A DNA stretch of 64,000 nucleotides from Algoriphagus litoralis (GTDB lineage: Bacteria > Bacteroidota > Bacteroidia > Cytophagales > Cyclobacteriaceae): NCBI RefSeq assembly GCF_003259255.1, contig NZ_QGOL01000012.1, positions 124,001-188,000 on the forward strand, written 5' to 3'. Shown piece by piece: positions 16,331 to 25,359 of this stretch. Each line of letters opens with the position of its first letter. Positions within the stretch are counted from its first letter, which is position 1. The position numbers and the translations under genes were made by a program. The notes under the pieces are model-generated. The model had not been told where the DNA came from. It saw nothing but the letters and a program-made list of their open reading frames with translations, and made no database searches.

Positions 16331-17020
16331 TTAGATACTTTTTTTCCATCCACGGGTCATTTCTTTCTTTCCCGGAGGTCCAGGAAGAATCTCTACTTCC
16401 AGTCCAAGTTCCTTTAAATCCCTTCGCAATTGACCTTTGGCCGAATAGGTAGTAAATAAACCACCTGGCCGCATGGCAGAAGTTACTTTTTCCAAGGATT
16501 GCTTGGTCCAAAGTTCAGGTTGCTTACTAGGCGCAAAAGCATCAAAAAAGACTACATCCGATGGATAAAGCTGGGCTTCTTCGAGCGTGGTGAGGTCTTT
16601 TTTAAAATTGAAGTACTCAGAAACTGGGCCCCCTTCATTCCAGGGGGCTTCGTGCAATGCTTCGAAATATTTATGAAAATGCCAGATGCCATGGTCATGC
16701 TCAATGTAGTTGAGCTGGGAGTAGACTTCTTTTTCGATAGGAAAGGGCTCAATACTGTGGTAAAGAACAGGCACTTGATTTTGCTCCGCCCATACCAAAG
16801 TGAGCCAGGCATTCAGCCCTGTACCAAATCCTACTTCGAATATCCTAATAGGAAATTTTCGTGGATTTTTCGCCAGCCAGGAGTCTAGCCCATAGATCAT
16901 GAACACATGTATGGACTCCCGGTAGGCGCCATGAAAACTGTGGTAAGTCTCCTGCAGTCCCTCGTGGTAAAGGGAGTGGGAGCCGTCTTCGGTTGTGATG
17001 ATTTTCACCTTTTCACTCAT
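16331..17020 (-). CDS. mnmD: tRNA 5-aminomethyl-2-thiouridine methyltransferase MnmD
   Basis: A 229-residue SAM-dependent methyltransferase of the DUF752/MnmD family, without the FAD-dependent MnmC oxidase domain that is fused in enterobacteria. The SAM-binding loop is FEVGFGTGLN (residues 61-70), and the family motif FFDAFAPSKQPELWT is at about 167-181. It makes the last step of mnm5s2U at wobble U34. Its ATG overlaps the ispF stop (ATGA), so it is translationally coupled. MnmH at 38702-39739 acts on the same wobble base. Confidence 0.88.
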   Translation of the reverse strand: MSEKVKIITTEDGSHSLYHEGLQETYHSFHGAYRESIHVFMIYGLDSWLAKNPRKFPIRIFEVGFGTGLNAWLTLVWAEQNQVPVLYHSIEPFPIEKEVYSQLNYIEHDHGIWHFHKYFEALHEAPWNEGGPVSEYFNFKKDLTTLEEAQLYPSDVVFFDAFAPSKQPELWTKQSLEKVTSAMRPGGLFTTYSAKGQLRRDLKELGLEVEILPGPPGKKEMTRGWKKSI

Positions 17021-17499
17021 AGTTTATAAATCAATGCGGTGCAGTAGGCAGAAACACCCTCCTGACGACCTACGAATCCAAGAAATTCCGATGTGGTTGC
17101 TTTGATGGAAATGGCCTCTTCAGCTACATTCATCACCTCTGCCAGGCAAGTCTTCATCGCGGGAATGTGAGGGTTTAACTTAGGGAGCTGGAGACAGACC
17201 GTAGAATCCAGATTTCCGATTTCATAGCCGGCTTCCCGGATCATTTTCAGGACCTCTTTGAGCAAGATTTTGCTATCGATTCCTTTGAATTTGGGGTCTT
17301 TGTCGGAGAAATGGTATCCGATGTTTCGCATGTTGGCAGCTCCGAGTAAGGCATCACAGATCACATGGATCAGCACATCGGCGTCGGAGTGTCCCACTGC
17401 TCCTTTATCATGTTCTACTTTGATGCCGCCTAGCCAAAAATCATAACCAGGCTGGAGCTGATGTACATCGTACCCAAATCCTATTCTAAATGGTGTCAT
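17017..17499 (-). CDS. ispF: 2-C-methyl-D-erythritol 2,4-cyclodiphosphate synthase IspF
   Basis: A 160-residue enzyme starting at the ATG at 17499 (MTPFRIGFGYDVHQL), with the zinc ligands D11 and H13 and the third in VGHSDADVLIHV. It converts CDP-ME 2-phosphate to MEcPP in the MEP isoprenoid pathway. The frame is open 21 codons further upstream, but the family starts here, and this start overlaps the M16 peptidase stop by 4 bp (ATGA). ispE and ispH, two other MEP genes, are elsewhere in the window. Confidence 0.93.
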   Translation of the reverse strand: MTPFRIGFGYDVHQLQPGYDFWLGGIKVEHDKGAVGHSDADVLIHVICDALLGAANMRNIGYHFSDKDPKFKGIDSKILLKEVLKMIREAGYEIGNLDSTVCLQLPKLNPHIPAMKTCLAEVMNVAEEAISIKATTSEFLGFVGRQEGVSAYCTALIYKL

Positions 17500-18737
17500 G
17501 AATTGATCGATTGGTAATGGAGGACAGATGCCTGATCTTCTTGAAGAATCCGATTTGCCCAAGTTTTGATTTGTGCTGCTTCTATTTTGGACTTTTGCTC
17601 AAATTCCTCCCAATATAATTCAGGATTACCAAGATGGGCAAAATAAGCCAAGTTCATCGCCCGGTTGAGTAACTGGATTGACTCATACGTTTTCATGGCT
17701 TCTCCCTGATTCTTGATTTTCTGAAGTTCCATGTCAGATATTTCTTTTTGTAAGAATTCAGCCAATATTTCATCCAGAGCCTCTTCCGCGATTTTCGAGG
17801 ATACTCCTTTTTCCATTTTTCCGGAGAATACCAGAAGTCCAGGGTCAACCGATCCGGTGATATATCCTCCCACAGAGGCAAAGATTTTTCCGTTTTTCAC
17901 CAATCGCTGTTCCAATAGAGAGGATTTTCCAGCTCCCAAGATATCACTGATCAAATCGGCTTCCAGGTAGCCAGGTTGGTCCTTAGCAGGCATTTTATAT
18001 ACCTTATAAAGTGCATCTGTCGGGACTTTGGCATGGATTTTCTTTATTTTTTTTGCGGATTGTGGAGGTTCGGGCTGCGGTTTTTGTGCCTGATTTGACA
18101 GACTAGGAATCGGTCCAAACCATTTTTCAGCAAGTTTTTCAATTTGAGAGAGCGTCACATCACCAGCCACTACCAAGATGGCATTGCCGGGATGATAGTG
18201 AGTTTGATAAAAATTCCAAACATCATCTTTGGTATATCCGATGATGTCTTCTATGGTCTGTCCGATGGTAGGCCATCTGTAGGCATGCCGCTCATAAGCC
18301 AAGTCTCGGAGGTGATGCCAAACATCACCATAGGGCTGATTGAGGTAGCGTTGCTTGTATTCTTCCATGACCACTTTGCGTTGGGTTTCAATGGTCTTTT
18401 CATTCAGACTCAATTGAAGCATCCGGTCAGATTCCAACCAGAAGGCAGTTTCAATATTTGCCGCAGGCAAAGTCATGTAATAATTGGTAATATCCGGACT
18501 GGTAAAGGCATTGCATGATCCTCCGACCCGCTCCAATTCCCGGTCAAAAACCGGAACATTTGCAGAACTGCCAAACATCAAATGCTCAAAAAAGTGAGCC
18601 AGCCCAGTTTTGCCAGCTTGCTCAAATCTCGACCCCACCTTATAAAGGAGATTGAAAACGGCTATTTTACTGCTATGATCTTCATGGACGATCACTTCTA
18701 GGCCGTTGGTAAGGAATATTCGTTGGTAGGAAAACAT
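17496..18737 (-). CDS. M16 family zinc peptidase (insulinase-like)
   Basis: A 413-residue single-unit M16 peptidase with the inverted zinc motif H48-x2-E51-H52 in GLAHFFEHLMFGSS, the downstream glutamates in KVVMEEYKQR, and the second, inactive-half domain from about residue 190. Family members of this size work as pairs or dimers and degrade peptides in the periplasm or cytoplasm; no signal peptide is seen. It is the first gene of an M16-ispF-mnmD operon with 4-bp overlaps. Confidence 0.9.
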   Translation of the reverse strand: MFSYQRIFLTNGLEVIVHEDHSSKIAVFNLLYKVGSRFEQAGKTGLAHFFEHLMFGSSANVPVFDRELERVGGSCNAFTSPDITNYYMTLPAANIETAFWLESDRMLQLSLNEKTIETQRKVVMEEYKQRYLNQPYGDVWHHLRDLAYERHAYRWPTIGQTIEDIIGYTKDDVWNFYQTHYHPGNAILVVAGDVTLSQIEKLAEKWFGPIPSLSNQAQKPQPEPPQSAKKIKKIHAKVPTDALYKVYKMPAKDQPGYLEADLISDILGAGKSSLLEQRLVKNGKIFASVGGYITGSVDPGLLVFSGKMEKGVSSKIAEEALDEILAEFLQKEISDMELQKIKNQGEAMKTYESIQLLNRAMNLAYFAHLGNPELYWEEFEQKSKIEAAQIKTWANRILQEDQASVLHYQSINS

Positions 18738-18930
18738 GCTGTTTGAGTTGGCTTACTTTAGAAATCAGAATTAAGGGAATTGTTTTGGGCTGAGATCAAA
18801 ATTGCTTCATTCCCTATTTTTTACCTTTTATACCTGCCATTGATGTAAGATGTCCTTTTTTTTACAAAAAAAGCTGAACTTTGGTTCGAAGCGCTAAGTT
18901 AGACTTCCCAAACATACTTCACCCATTCCG

Positions 18931-20493
18931 ATGAAAAAACACTGCGTAGATCTAGATCAGACGGGACAGTTTTCAAGATTTTTTTTAGACTACATCAACG
19001 GCAATGAGGCACTTAAGCCATTTTATACCCACCTACCCCGGCTAGAAAGTTTTAAAGATGCTTTAGCCTCAAAAAATTTCCCTTCGGAAAACCGGACGAT
19101 TTTGAATCAAGTTTTGCATCGGCACTATAGTGGAATTGAGCTCGATGAACCAGTGGTGACGAACATTCAATCGGTACTTAGCGAGAAGACTTTTACGGTC
19201 ACTACTGGGCATCAGTTGAATCTCTTTACTGGCCCACTTTATTTTATCTATAAAATCGTCTCAACGATCAACCTTGCCAAGAAGCTAAAAGCGGCGTATC
19301 CGGAATTTCATTTTGTGCCGGTTTATTGGATGGCAACTGAAGATCATGATTTTGATGAAATCAACTATTTCAAGTTGGATGGCAAAAAATACCAGTGGAA
19401 CTCAAATCAAACTGGTGCGGTAGGAGATTTCATTTTGGATGAATCATTCAAAGCCTTTCTAAAGGAGGTTCATTTTGCACCTGAAGTATTCCAATCGGCC
19501 TATCAAAATAGTAAAACGCTTGGAGAAGCTGTCCGAAGATATGTGAATGAACTATTTGGAGCCGAGGGTTTACTAGTGGTAGATGGTCATGATGCGTCAT
19601 TAAAGTCACTGTTTACTCCTGTGATTCAGGCAGATCTTTTTGACCATTCGCCTTTCAGCCAGGCGCAGCGAGTGACCAGAGAATTGGAAGAAAAGGGCTA
19701 CAAAAGCCAGATTTTCCCTCGAGAAATTAACTTTTTCTATCTGGACAAAGGGCTCCGTGAGCGTATTGAAAGAGTTGGGGAAGAGTTTCAGGTTGTCAAT
19801 ACTTCGATCAGATTTTCTTCAGAAGAGCTTGAAGCCCTAGTAAATTCTAACCCGGAAAGATTCAGTCCAAATGTTGTCCTCAGACCCTTGTATCAGGAAA
19901 TGATTCTACCCAATCTGGCATATTTGGGAGGCCCTGCAGAAGTCGTCTATTGGTTGCAACTGAAGGGAGTTTTCGATCAGTTTAAGGTTCCATTTCCTGT
20001 TTTACTTCCAAGAAATTTTGCTTTGATTCTAAATGGACCAGTCTTGAAGAAGATGGGGCAGTTGGGTTGGGGGGCTACTGATGTGTTTGTAGAATTTGAA
20101 AATTGGAAAAAGGCTTTTGTTTCAGACCATGCAAAAGTGGATTTTGGCATGCAAAAGCAAAAAGAAATACTTTCTCAACTTTTTGATGCCAAAGGCAAAG
20201 AAGCTTCGAGTCTTGAGAAAAGTCTTGAGGCAGCATTTGAGGCGGGGAAAGTCCGCAGCCTCAAAATTCTTGATCAGATGAGTGCCAAATTGAGAAAAGC
20301 GGAAGAACGAAGGATGGCAGTGGACTTGAATCGGGCCAGGGCTGTATTAGAATTCACCGCTCCTAATGGCAGCCCCCAGGAGCGTGTGGTGAACATGATG
20401 CAGTTTTATCTGGGGAATGCGGGATTAATAGATGAGTTATTGGATTGCTTTGATCCTTTGGATTTCAAGATGATGGTGCTGGAAACCACATGA
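18931..20493 (+). CDS. bshC: Bacillithiol biosynthesis cysteine-adding enzyme BshC
   Basis: A 520-residue protein matching BshC throughout: the VTTGHQLNLFTGPLYFIYKI segment near residue 90, VYWMATEDHDFDEINYF in the nucleotide-binding-like core, the LGGPAEVVYWLQLKGVF region, and a long coiled-coil insertion (about 400-460). BshC ligates cysteine to glucosaminyl-malate, the last step of bacillithiol synthesis. Bacillithiol is the low-molecular-weight thiol of Firmicutes and many Bacteroidota. bshA and bshB are not in the window. Confidence 0.93.
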   Translation: MKKHCVDLDQTGQFSRFFLDYINGNEALKPFYTHLPRLESFKDALASKNFPSENRTILNQVLHRHYSGIELDEPVVTNIQSVLSEKTFTVTTGHQLNLFTGPLYFIYKIVSTINLAKKLKAAYPEFHFVPVYWMATEDHDFDEINYFKLDGKKYQWNSNQTGAVGDFILDESFKAFLKEVHFAPEVFQSAYQNSKTLGEAVRRYVNELFGAEGLLVVDGHDASLKSLFTPVIQADLFDHSPFSQAQRVTRELEEKGYKSQIFPREINFFYLDKGLRERIERVGEEFQVVNTSIRFSSEELEALVNSNPERFSPNVVLRPLYQEMILPNLAYLGGPAEVVYWLQLKGVFDQFKVPFPVLLPRNFALILNGPVLKKMGQLGWGATDVFVEFENWKKAFVSDHAKVDFGMQKQKEILSQLFDAKGKEASSLEKSLEAAFEAGKVRSLKILDQMSAKLRKAEERRMAVDLNRARAVLEFTAPNGSPQERVVNMMQFYLGNAGLIDELLDCFDPLDFKMMVLETT

Positions 20494-20580
20494 TCCGATG
20501 ATTTGCCAAATAGAGTAGACTGAAGAAATCTCCTCATCCAGCGGATCGCTTTTGCCTTTTAGACAATGCCATAGAAATAT

Positions 20581-21150
20581 ATGAAAACCAAACAGGAACT
20601 AAGATCAGCTTACAGGCAGCTGCGAAAAAACCTGAAACAGGAAGAAGTACATGCCAATTCAAAGGCAATCAACGAGCAGTTTTTAAAATGGCTAGGTGAA
20701 AGGGGACCACTTCAACACTTTCATCTTTTTTTTCCGATCGACCGATTCAATGAAGTCAATACATTTTACATCAAAGATTCATTAGATAAGGAAGGAAAAA
20801 CCCTGTACACCTCTCAGGTGAATAAAGCCAATACCGAATTGGAAACGCTAAAATTACCATCAGAAGCTGAATTTTTCCTCGATGAGTGGGGCATTCCCGT
20901 TCCTCAGGAATCAATTCAAGTTTCTCCCAATAAAATTGAGGTTGTTTTTGTTCCGCTATTGGCCTACGACAAATCGGGTCATCGCGTAGGATTTGGCAAA
21001 GGATTCTATGATTCTTTTTTGGGCAAATTAAAACCAGAAGTTGTCAAAATCGGGCTGAGTTTTTACGAACCAGAGGAATCCATCACTCCAGAAGCACACG
21101 ATATCCCGCTGAATTATTGTATTACTCCCAAAAAAGTTTTTACTTTTTAA
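20581..21150 (+). CDS. 5-formyltetrahydrofolate cyclo-ligase
   Basis: A 189-residue enzyme of the MTHFS family. It begins TKQELRSAYRQLRKNL and has the family's C-terminal nucleotide- and folate-binding loops VVFVPLLAYDKSGHRVGFGKGFYD (residues about 120-144). It uses ATP to turn 5-formyl-THF into 5,10-methenyl-THF in the cytoplasm. The gene follows bshC at 87 bp and the next gene starts 20 bp after it, so the three may share a transcript. Confidence 0.9.
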   Translation: MKTKQELRSAYRQLRKNLKQEEVHANSKAINEQFLKWLGERGPLQHFHLFFPIDRFNEVNTFYIKDSLDKEGKTLYTSQVNKANTELETLKLPSEAEFFLDEWGIPVPQESIQVSPNKIEVVFVPLLAYDKSGHRVGFGKGFYDSFLGKLKPEVVKIGLSFYEPEESITPEAHDIPLNYCITPKKVFTF

Positions 21151-21170
21151 TCGATTAAAACCATCACCCC

Positions 21171-21671
21171 TTGAAAAAATCATTTTTACTCCCGGTTTGC
21201 TTAATTTTAGCGGGCCTATTTTCAATAAATTCTGCAAGTCAAGCCCAACAGGGATATTATAATACACTGGTCGGAGTAAGGGCTGGTACTTCCTTAGGCG
21301 GTTCGGTGAAACGATTTGTGACGGACCATTCTGCAGTCGAGTTAATGGTATTCAACCGATGGAAGGGCTGGAACGCTGCCCTCCTTTATGAGCGACACAT
21401 GGATATCAGGGAATTCCGAGGAATGGAATGGTATCTGGGTGGTGGAGCTCACTATGGGGTTTGGAAAGAACCCAAAGCTGAGCCACCGTGGGTGTACAAA
21501 GGGACAGAGGATTATACGGCTTATGGAATTGATTTTATCGCTGGCTTAGAGTATAATTTTTATAATACGAATATCTATTTAAGTCTAGATTGGAAGCCCG
21601 CGTACAACTTTGTTGATTTTACAAAATTATGGTGGGATGAAGCGTCCTTCACATTGAGATATTCCTTTTAA
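21171..21671 (+). CDS. Small outer-membrane beta-barrel-like protein, TTG start
   Basis: A 166-residue protein with a signal peptide (KKSFLLPVCLILAGLFSINS, cleavage near QAQQ at about residue 26) and alternating strands ending in an aromatic residue (FTLRYSF), the usual closing strand of outer-membrane barrels. I know no specific function. The only start that keeps the basic signal-peptide head is TTG at 21171; no ATG is in a suitable place. Strong terminator directly after. Confidence 0.7.
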   Translation: MKKSFLLPVCLILAGLFSINSASQAQQGYYNTLVGVRAGTSLGGSVKRFVTDHSAVELMVFNRWKGWNAALLYERHMDIREFRGMEWYLGGGAHYGVWKEPKAEPPWVYKGTEDYTAYGIDFIAGLEYNFYNTNIYLSLDWKPAYNFVDFTKLWWDEASFTLRYSF

Positions 21672-21676
21672 AATTG

Positions 21677-21708
21677 AAAAACCGGTTAAAAAATGAACCG
21701 GTTTTTTT
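21677..21708 (+). terminator. Rho-independent terminator
   Basis: AAAAACCGGTT (21677-21687) pairs with AACCGGTTTTT (21696-21706) around an 8-base loop, with the T run continuing to 21708. Confidence 0.85.
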
Positions 21709-22116
21709 GTTTTTGGTAAAAAAATCCGAAAAACGTTAAGAAAAATGAACACAAAATTTCGATTTATTGAAAATTTCAATTTTTGAATTCGGGAAATTGT
21801 TTTGTTTTAAAATATTATTAGAAAAAATAGAAAAAAGGATACTTTTTATTCTTAAAAAGGACAAAAAAACAGTTTTTCAACCCTATTTAATTTTTTTTTG
21901 CAGTTGAAAATAATTTTTGATTTTCATCTTTTTGGCACTTTCTCAAAATATTGTTTTGCCAATGTTAAAAAATCCCTTCAAATCCGTTAATAAATGTTAA
22001 CATATTCGGTCGCTGCCAAATTATGTGCTTTTCTCTCCATTCAAATGAATTTTTAACCGCTTTTGAAATTACGGGATAATAAATTTTATTTACGGATCAA
22101 CTAAACTAAACACCTT
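21709..22116 (+). other. AT-rich 408-bp leader region upstream of the SusC gene, no gene seen
   Basis: Very AT-rich, with many A and T runs and no open frame of note. It must contain the SusCD promoter and untranslated leader. Several near-matches to TAnnTTTG occur (for example TAATTTTTG near 21910), but the composition makes them uninformative and I do not choose one. Confidence 0.5.
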
Positions 22117-25100
22117 ATGAGAAAAGCTTTACTCTATGTTGTTGCGCTTTTCACCATGACCCTCAGCTTTGAGGTGTCGGCGCAGCAACGGGTAATTACC
22201 GGTACGGTAATTTCCGAGGAAGACGGATTAGGGTTGCCAGGGGCAACAGTTCTCGTCAAGGGTACAACAGTAGGTACGACCACCGATTTGGATGGTAATT
22301 ACTCTATTAATGTGCCGGCGGGATCTGATGTTTTGATTTTCTCTTTTGTGGGTCTCAAGACCGCAGAGGAGACTATTGGCAATCGTTCCGTAGTCAACAT
22401 CACTCTGACGACTGACGCGTCGCAACTATCCGAAGTGGTAGTCACGGCGATCGGTATCGAAAGAGAAAAGAAGGCACTGGGTTACGCTGTAACTTCAGTG
22501 GACAATGCCCAACTGGAAAACCGTCCAGAGGCTGACGTAGCCCGAGTCCTTCAGGGCAAGGTACCAGGGGTAAACATTACCTCTACCAATGGTATGTCTG
22601 GTTCAGGAACTAACATGGTTATCCGTGGATATTCCTCGGCTACTGGTTCAAACCAGCCGTTGTTCGTAGTAGATGGTGTGCCATTTAACACTTCTACCAA
22701 CGCACAGAATGGGTTCACTACTGGTGGTACAGCTACTTCTTCCCGATTCTTGGACATTGATCCAAACAACATCGAGAGCATGTCTGTATTGAAGGGCCTT
22801 TCTGCGACTGTTCTTTATGGTGACCAAGGTAGAAACGGGGTAATCCTTATTACTACTAAATCTGGCGCGACCAAGAGAAAGGCTGCTGAAGTAACGATCA
22901 ACCAATCTGTATTTACCAACGAAGCGGCATCTTTGCCAACTTATGGTCAGATTTACGGTAATGGTTTTCAGCAAGATAACGGGTTCTTCTTCTCCAACTT
23001 TGGTGGTAGAATGGACCTTGGTACAACAGTAGCTCACCCTTATGCCACATCTTCCGTTGCGGCAATTAGAAATGCATTCCCAGAATTTTGGGTAGATGGT
23101 ATTGTAGGTGGTACACCGGTACGTTATGAGTATAAAGCCTATGCTGATCCATCTGAAATTTTCTTCCGTCAGGGATTAATTTCCAACACTTCGGTTCAAA
23201 TCGCGGGTGGTTCTGACAGAACTGGTTTTAACGCTAGCTTTGGTTACACAGATGAAGAAGGTTATTTGCCAGGTAATGAGTTGGAGAAGTTTAACTTTGG
23301 ATTGGGTATCAATTCAGCTATTTCAGATAAACTCTCTGTAAACTCTGCATTTACTTTCGCGATCACTGATCTCCTTACTCCTCCGGTTAACGGCTCCTTT
23401 GGATCAGGTAGTGCTATTCCTTCTGTTTTCGGACACGTTTTATTTACCCCACGTTCTGTGGATTTGGCTGGCCTTCCATGGGAAAATCCAGTAGATAAAA
23501 GTTCTGTATACTATCGAGGTGGAAATGACATTGTGAATCCAAACTGGTTGGTTAGAAACTATGTGAATACATCAGATGTACAGCGTTTCTTCAATTCAAC
23601 TTCTTTGAATTACGACATCAACGATGATTTCTCAGTAACGTATAGACTAGGTCTTGATACCTATACTGAACTTCAGGAATTGAGATATAACAAAGGGGGA
23701 CCATCTGGAAACTTGGCAACTCAATCTGGATATTACAGAACGATCAATATTACCAATACCATTTGGAATCAGGATTTGATCTTGAATTGGAAGAAAGAGT
23801 TCTCTGAAAAATTCAGCATGAGTGCTCTTTTGGGTGGAAACTCACGATATGACAATTATTCTCAGAATGGTCTAGCCTCTCAAGGTCAGTTGGCATTTGG
23901 TCTTTTCCGTCACTCTAATTTCCAGACTTCTTCAAGTAACGATGCGTATTCTGGTGGTACAATGACTTACACGCAGGAAGAAAGAAGATATGGTGTTTAT
24001 GCCAACATTACACTCGATTATTCTGACTATTTGTTCTTGAACTTGTCTGCTAGAAATGACTGGACTTCAACTGTAGAAAAGGAGAATAGAAGCATCCTTT
24101 ATCCAGGAGCATCAGTTTCTTTCATTCCAACTACAGCATTTGATTGGAGCTCATCCACTTTAAATGATTTGAAGTTGAGATTGGGTTATGGTACGTCTGC
24201 TGGATATCCTAGCCCATACAGCACAAGAAACGTACTTGCACAGTCTGCGAGAGCATTTGACCGTGGAGGAACTACTCAAACTCACTCCGTTTCCAATACC
24301 TTGGGTAATCCTAACTTGAGACCCGAGTTACATGGTGAACTAGAATTCGGTGTTGAAGCTGTCATGTTCAACAACAAATTGAGATTTGATCTCTCTTTAT
24401 ATGAGAAAAACACAAAGGATTTGATCACTCAATCGCCGATCGATCCATCTACAGGTTTTACAACTACCGCAATCAACATCGGTAAAATCAGAACTCGTGG
24501 TGCTGAATTCCAAGCTACAGTTACTCCTATCTCTACTCCTTCTGGATTTGAGTGGACTTCTACTGTAAACTGGTCAACCTATGAAACTGAAGTTCTTGAA
24601 CTTGGTGGTGGATTGGAAGAAGTAGTTGTCGCAGGTTTCACAGACCTAGGTAACTTCGCTATTCCTGGTCAACCATTCAACGTAATCAAAGGTGTAGGTT
24701 TTGATAGAGCTCCTGATGGACAACCAATCATCCTTTCCAACGGTGTTCATAAGCCTTCAAATGAATTGGTTATTCTTGGTGATCCGAACCCAGATTGGAC
24801 AGGATCATGGATCAACGGATTTAGCTACAAAGGCTTTAACCTAAATGTAATGCTTGAGTACAGACACAGAGGAGCGATTTATTCCAGTACTGTGACTGCT
24901 ACCCTAGCTCGTGGTGTGACCAAAGATCCAGTGGCTGATAGAGAATTAACCTTCATCATGCCAGGGGTAAGACAGGATGGTACAAATGCGGACGGTACTC
25001 CAAAGTACATTCCAAATGATTACCAGATCTCTGCATCTGACTATTTCTTCTCCGGTTATCAGGGAGCTACAGATGAGCCAAACGTATTCGATGGAACAAT

Positions 25101-25347
25101 GATCCGATTGAGAGAGGTTTCTTTGTCTTATCAGCTTCCAAACTCATTGATGGCTAAGACTCCATTTAAGAGAGCTTCTTTTGCACTTAGTGGCACTAAC
25201 CTTTGGTTCCAAGCACTTAATTTCCCTCCAAACATGAACTATGACGTGGATGTGTTGGGTACTGGTGTTGGAAATGGTCTCGGATTTGACTTTGTAACAG
25301 GTCCAAGCTCAAGAAGAATGGGTGGAACGTTAACGCTTACCTTCTAA
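22117..25347 (+). CDS. SusC/RagA family TonB-linked outer membrane protein
   Basis: A 1076-residue outer-membrane transporter. A signal peptide (to about residue 23, EVSAQQ) is followed by the carboxypeptidase-D-like domain (VITGTVISEEDGLGLPGATV onward, to about 100), the SusC signature with the TonB box region (LSEVVVTAIGIEREKKALGYAV), the plug (about 125-250, including QPLFVVDGVPFN) and a 22-strand barrel ending GGTLTLTF. With the SusD lipoprotein lid it imports a bound nutrient using TonB energy. The substrate is unknown: no glycoside hydrolase, peptidase or regulator is attached, so this may be a non-glycan SusCD pair. Confidence 0.95.
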   Translation: MRKALLYVVALFTMTLSFEVSAQQRVITGTVISEEDGLGLPGATVLVKGTTVGTTTDLDGNYSINVPAGSDVLIFSFVGLKTAEETIGNRSVVNITLTTDASQLSEVVVTAIGIEREKKALGYAVTSVDNAQLENRPEADVARVLQGKVPGVNITSTNGMSGSGTNMVIRGYSSATGSNQPLFVVDGVPFNTSTNAQNGFTTGGTATSSRFLDIDPNNIESMSVLKGLSATVLYGDQGRNGVILITTKSGATKRKAAEVTINQSVFTNEAASLPTYGQIYGNGFQQDNGFFFSNFGGRMDLGTTVAHPYATSSVAAIRNAFPEFWVDGIVGGTPVRYEYKAYADPSEIFFRQGLISNTSVQIAGGSDRTGFNASFGYTDEEGYLPGNELEKFNFGLGINSAISDKLSVNSAFTFAITDLLTPPVNGSFGSGSAIPSVFGHVLFTPRSVDLAGLPWENPVDKSSVYYRGGNDIVNPNWLVRNYVNTSDVQRFFNSTSLNYDINDDFSVTYRLGLDTYTELQELRYNKGGPSGNLATQSGYYRTINITNTIWNQDLILNWKKEFSEKFSMSALLGGNSRYDNYSQNGLASQGQLAFGLFRHSNFQTSSSNDAYSGGTMTYTQEERRYGVYANITLDYSDYLFLNLSARNDWTSTVEKENRSILYPGASVSFIPTTAFDWSSSTLNDLKLRLGYGTSAGYPSPYSTRNVLAQSARAFDRGGTTQTHSVSNTLGNPNLRPELHGELEFGVEAVMFNNKLRFDLSLYEKNTKDLITQSPIDPSTGFTTTAINIGKIRTRGAEFQATVTPISTPSGFEWTSTVNWSTYETEVLELGGGLEEVVVAGFTDLGNFAIPGQPFNVIKGVGFDRAPDGQPIILSNGVHKPSNELVILGDPNPDWTGSWINGFSYKGFNLNVMLEYRHRGAIYSSTVTATLARGVTKDPVADRELTFIMPGVRQDGTNADGTPKYIPNDYQISASDYFFSGYQGATDEPNVFDGTMIRLREVSLSYQLPNSLMAKTPFKRASFALSGTNLWFQALNFPPNMNYDVDVLGTGVGNGLGFDFVTGPSSRRMGGTLTLTF

Positions 25348-25359
25348 CCCTAAACAGAC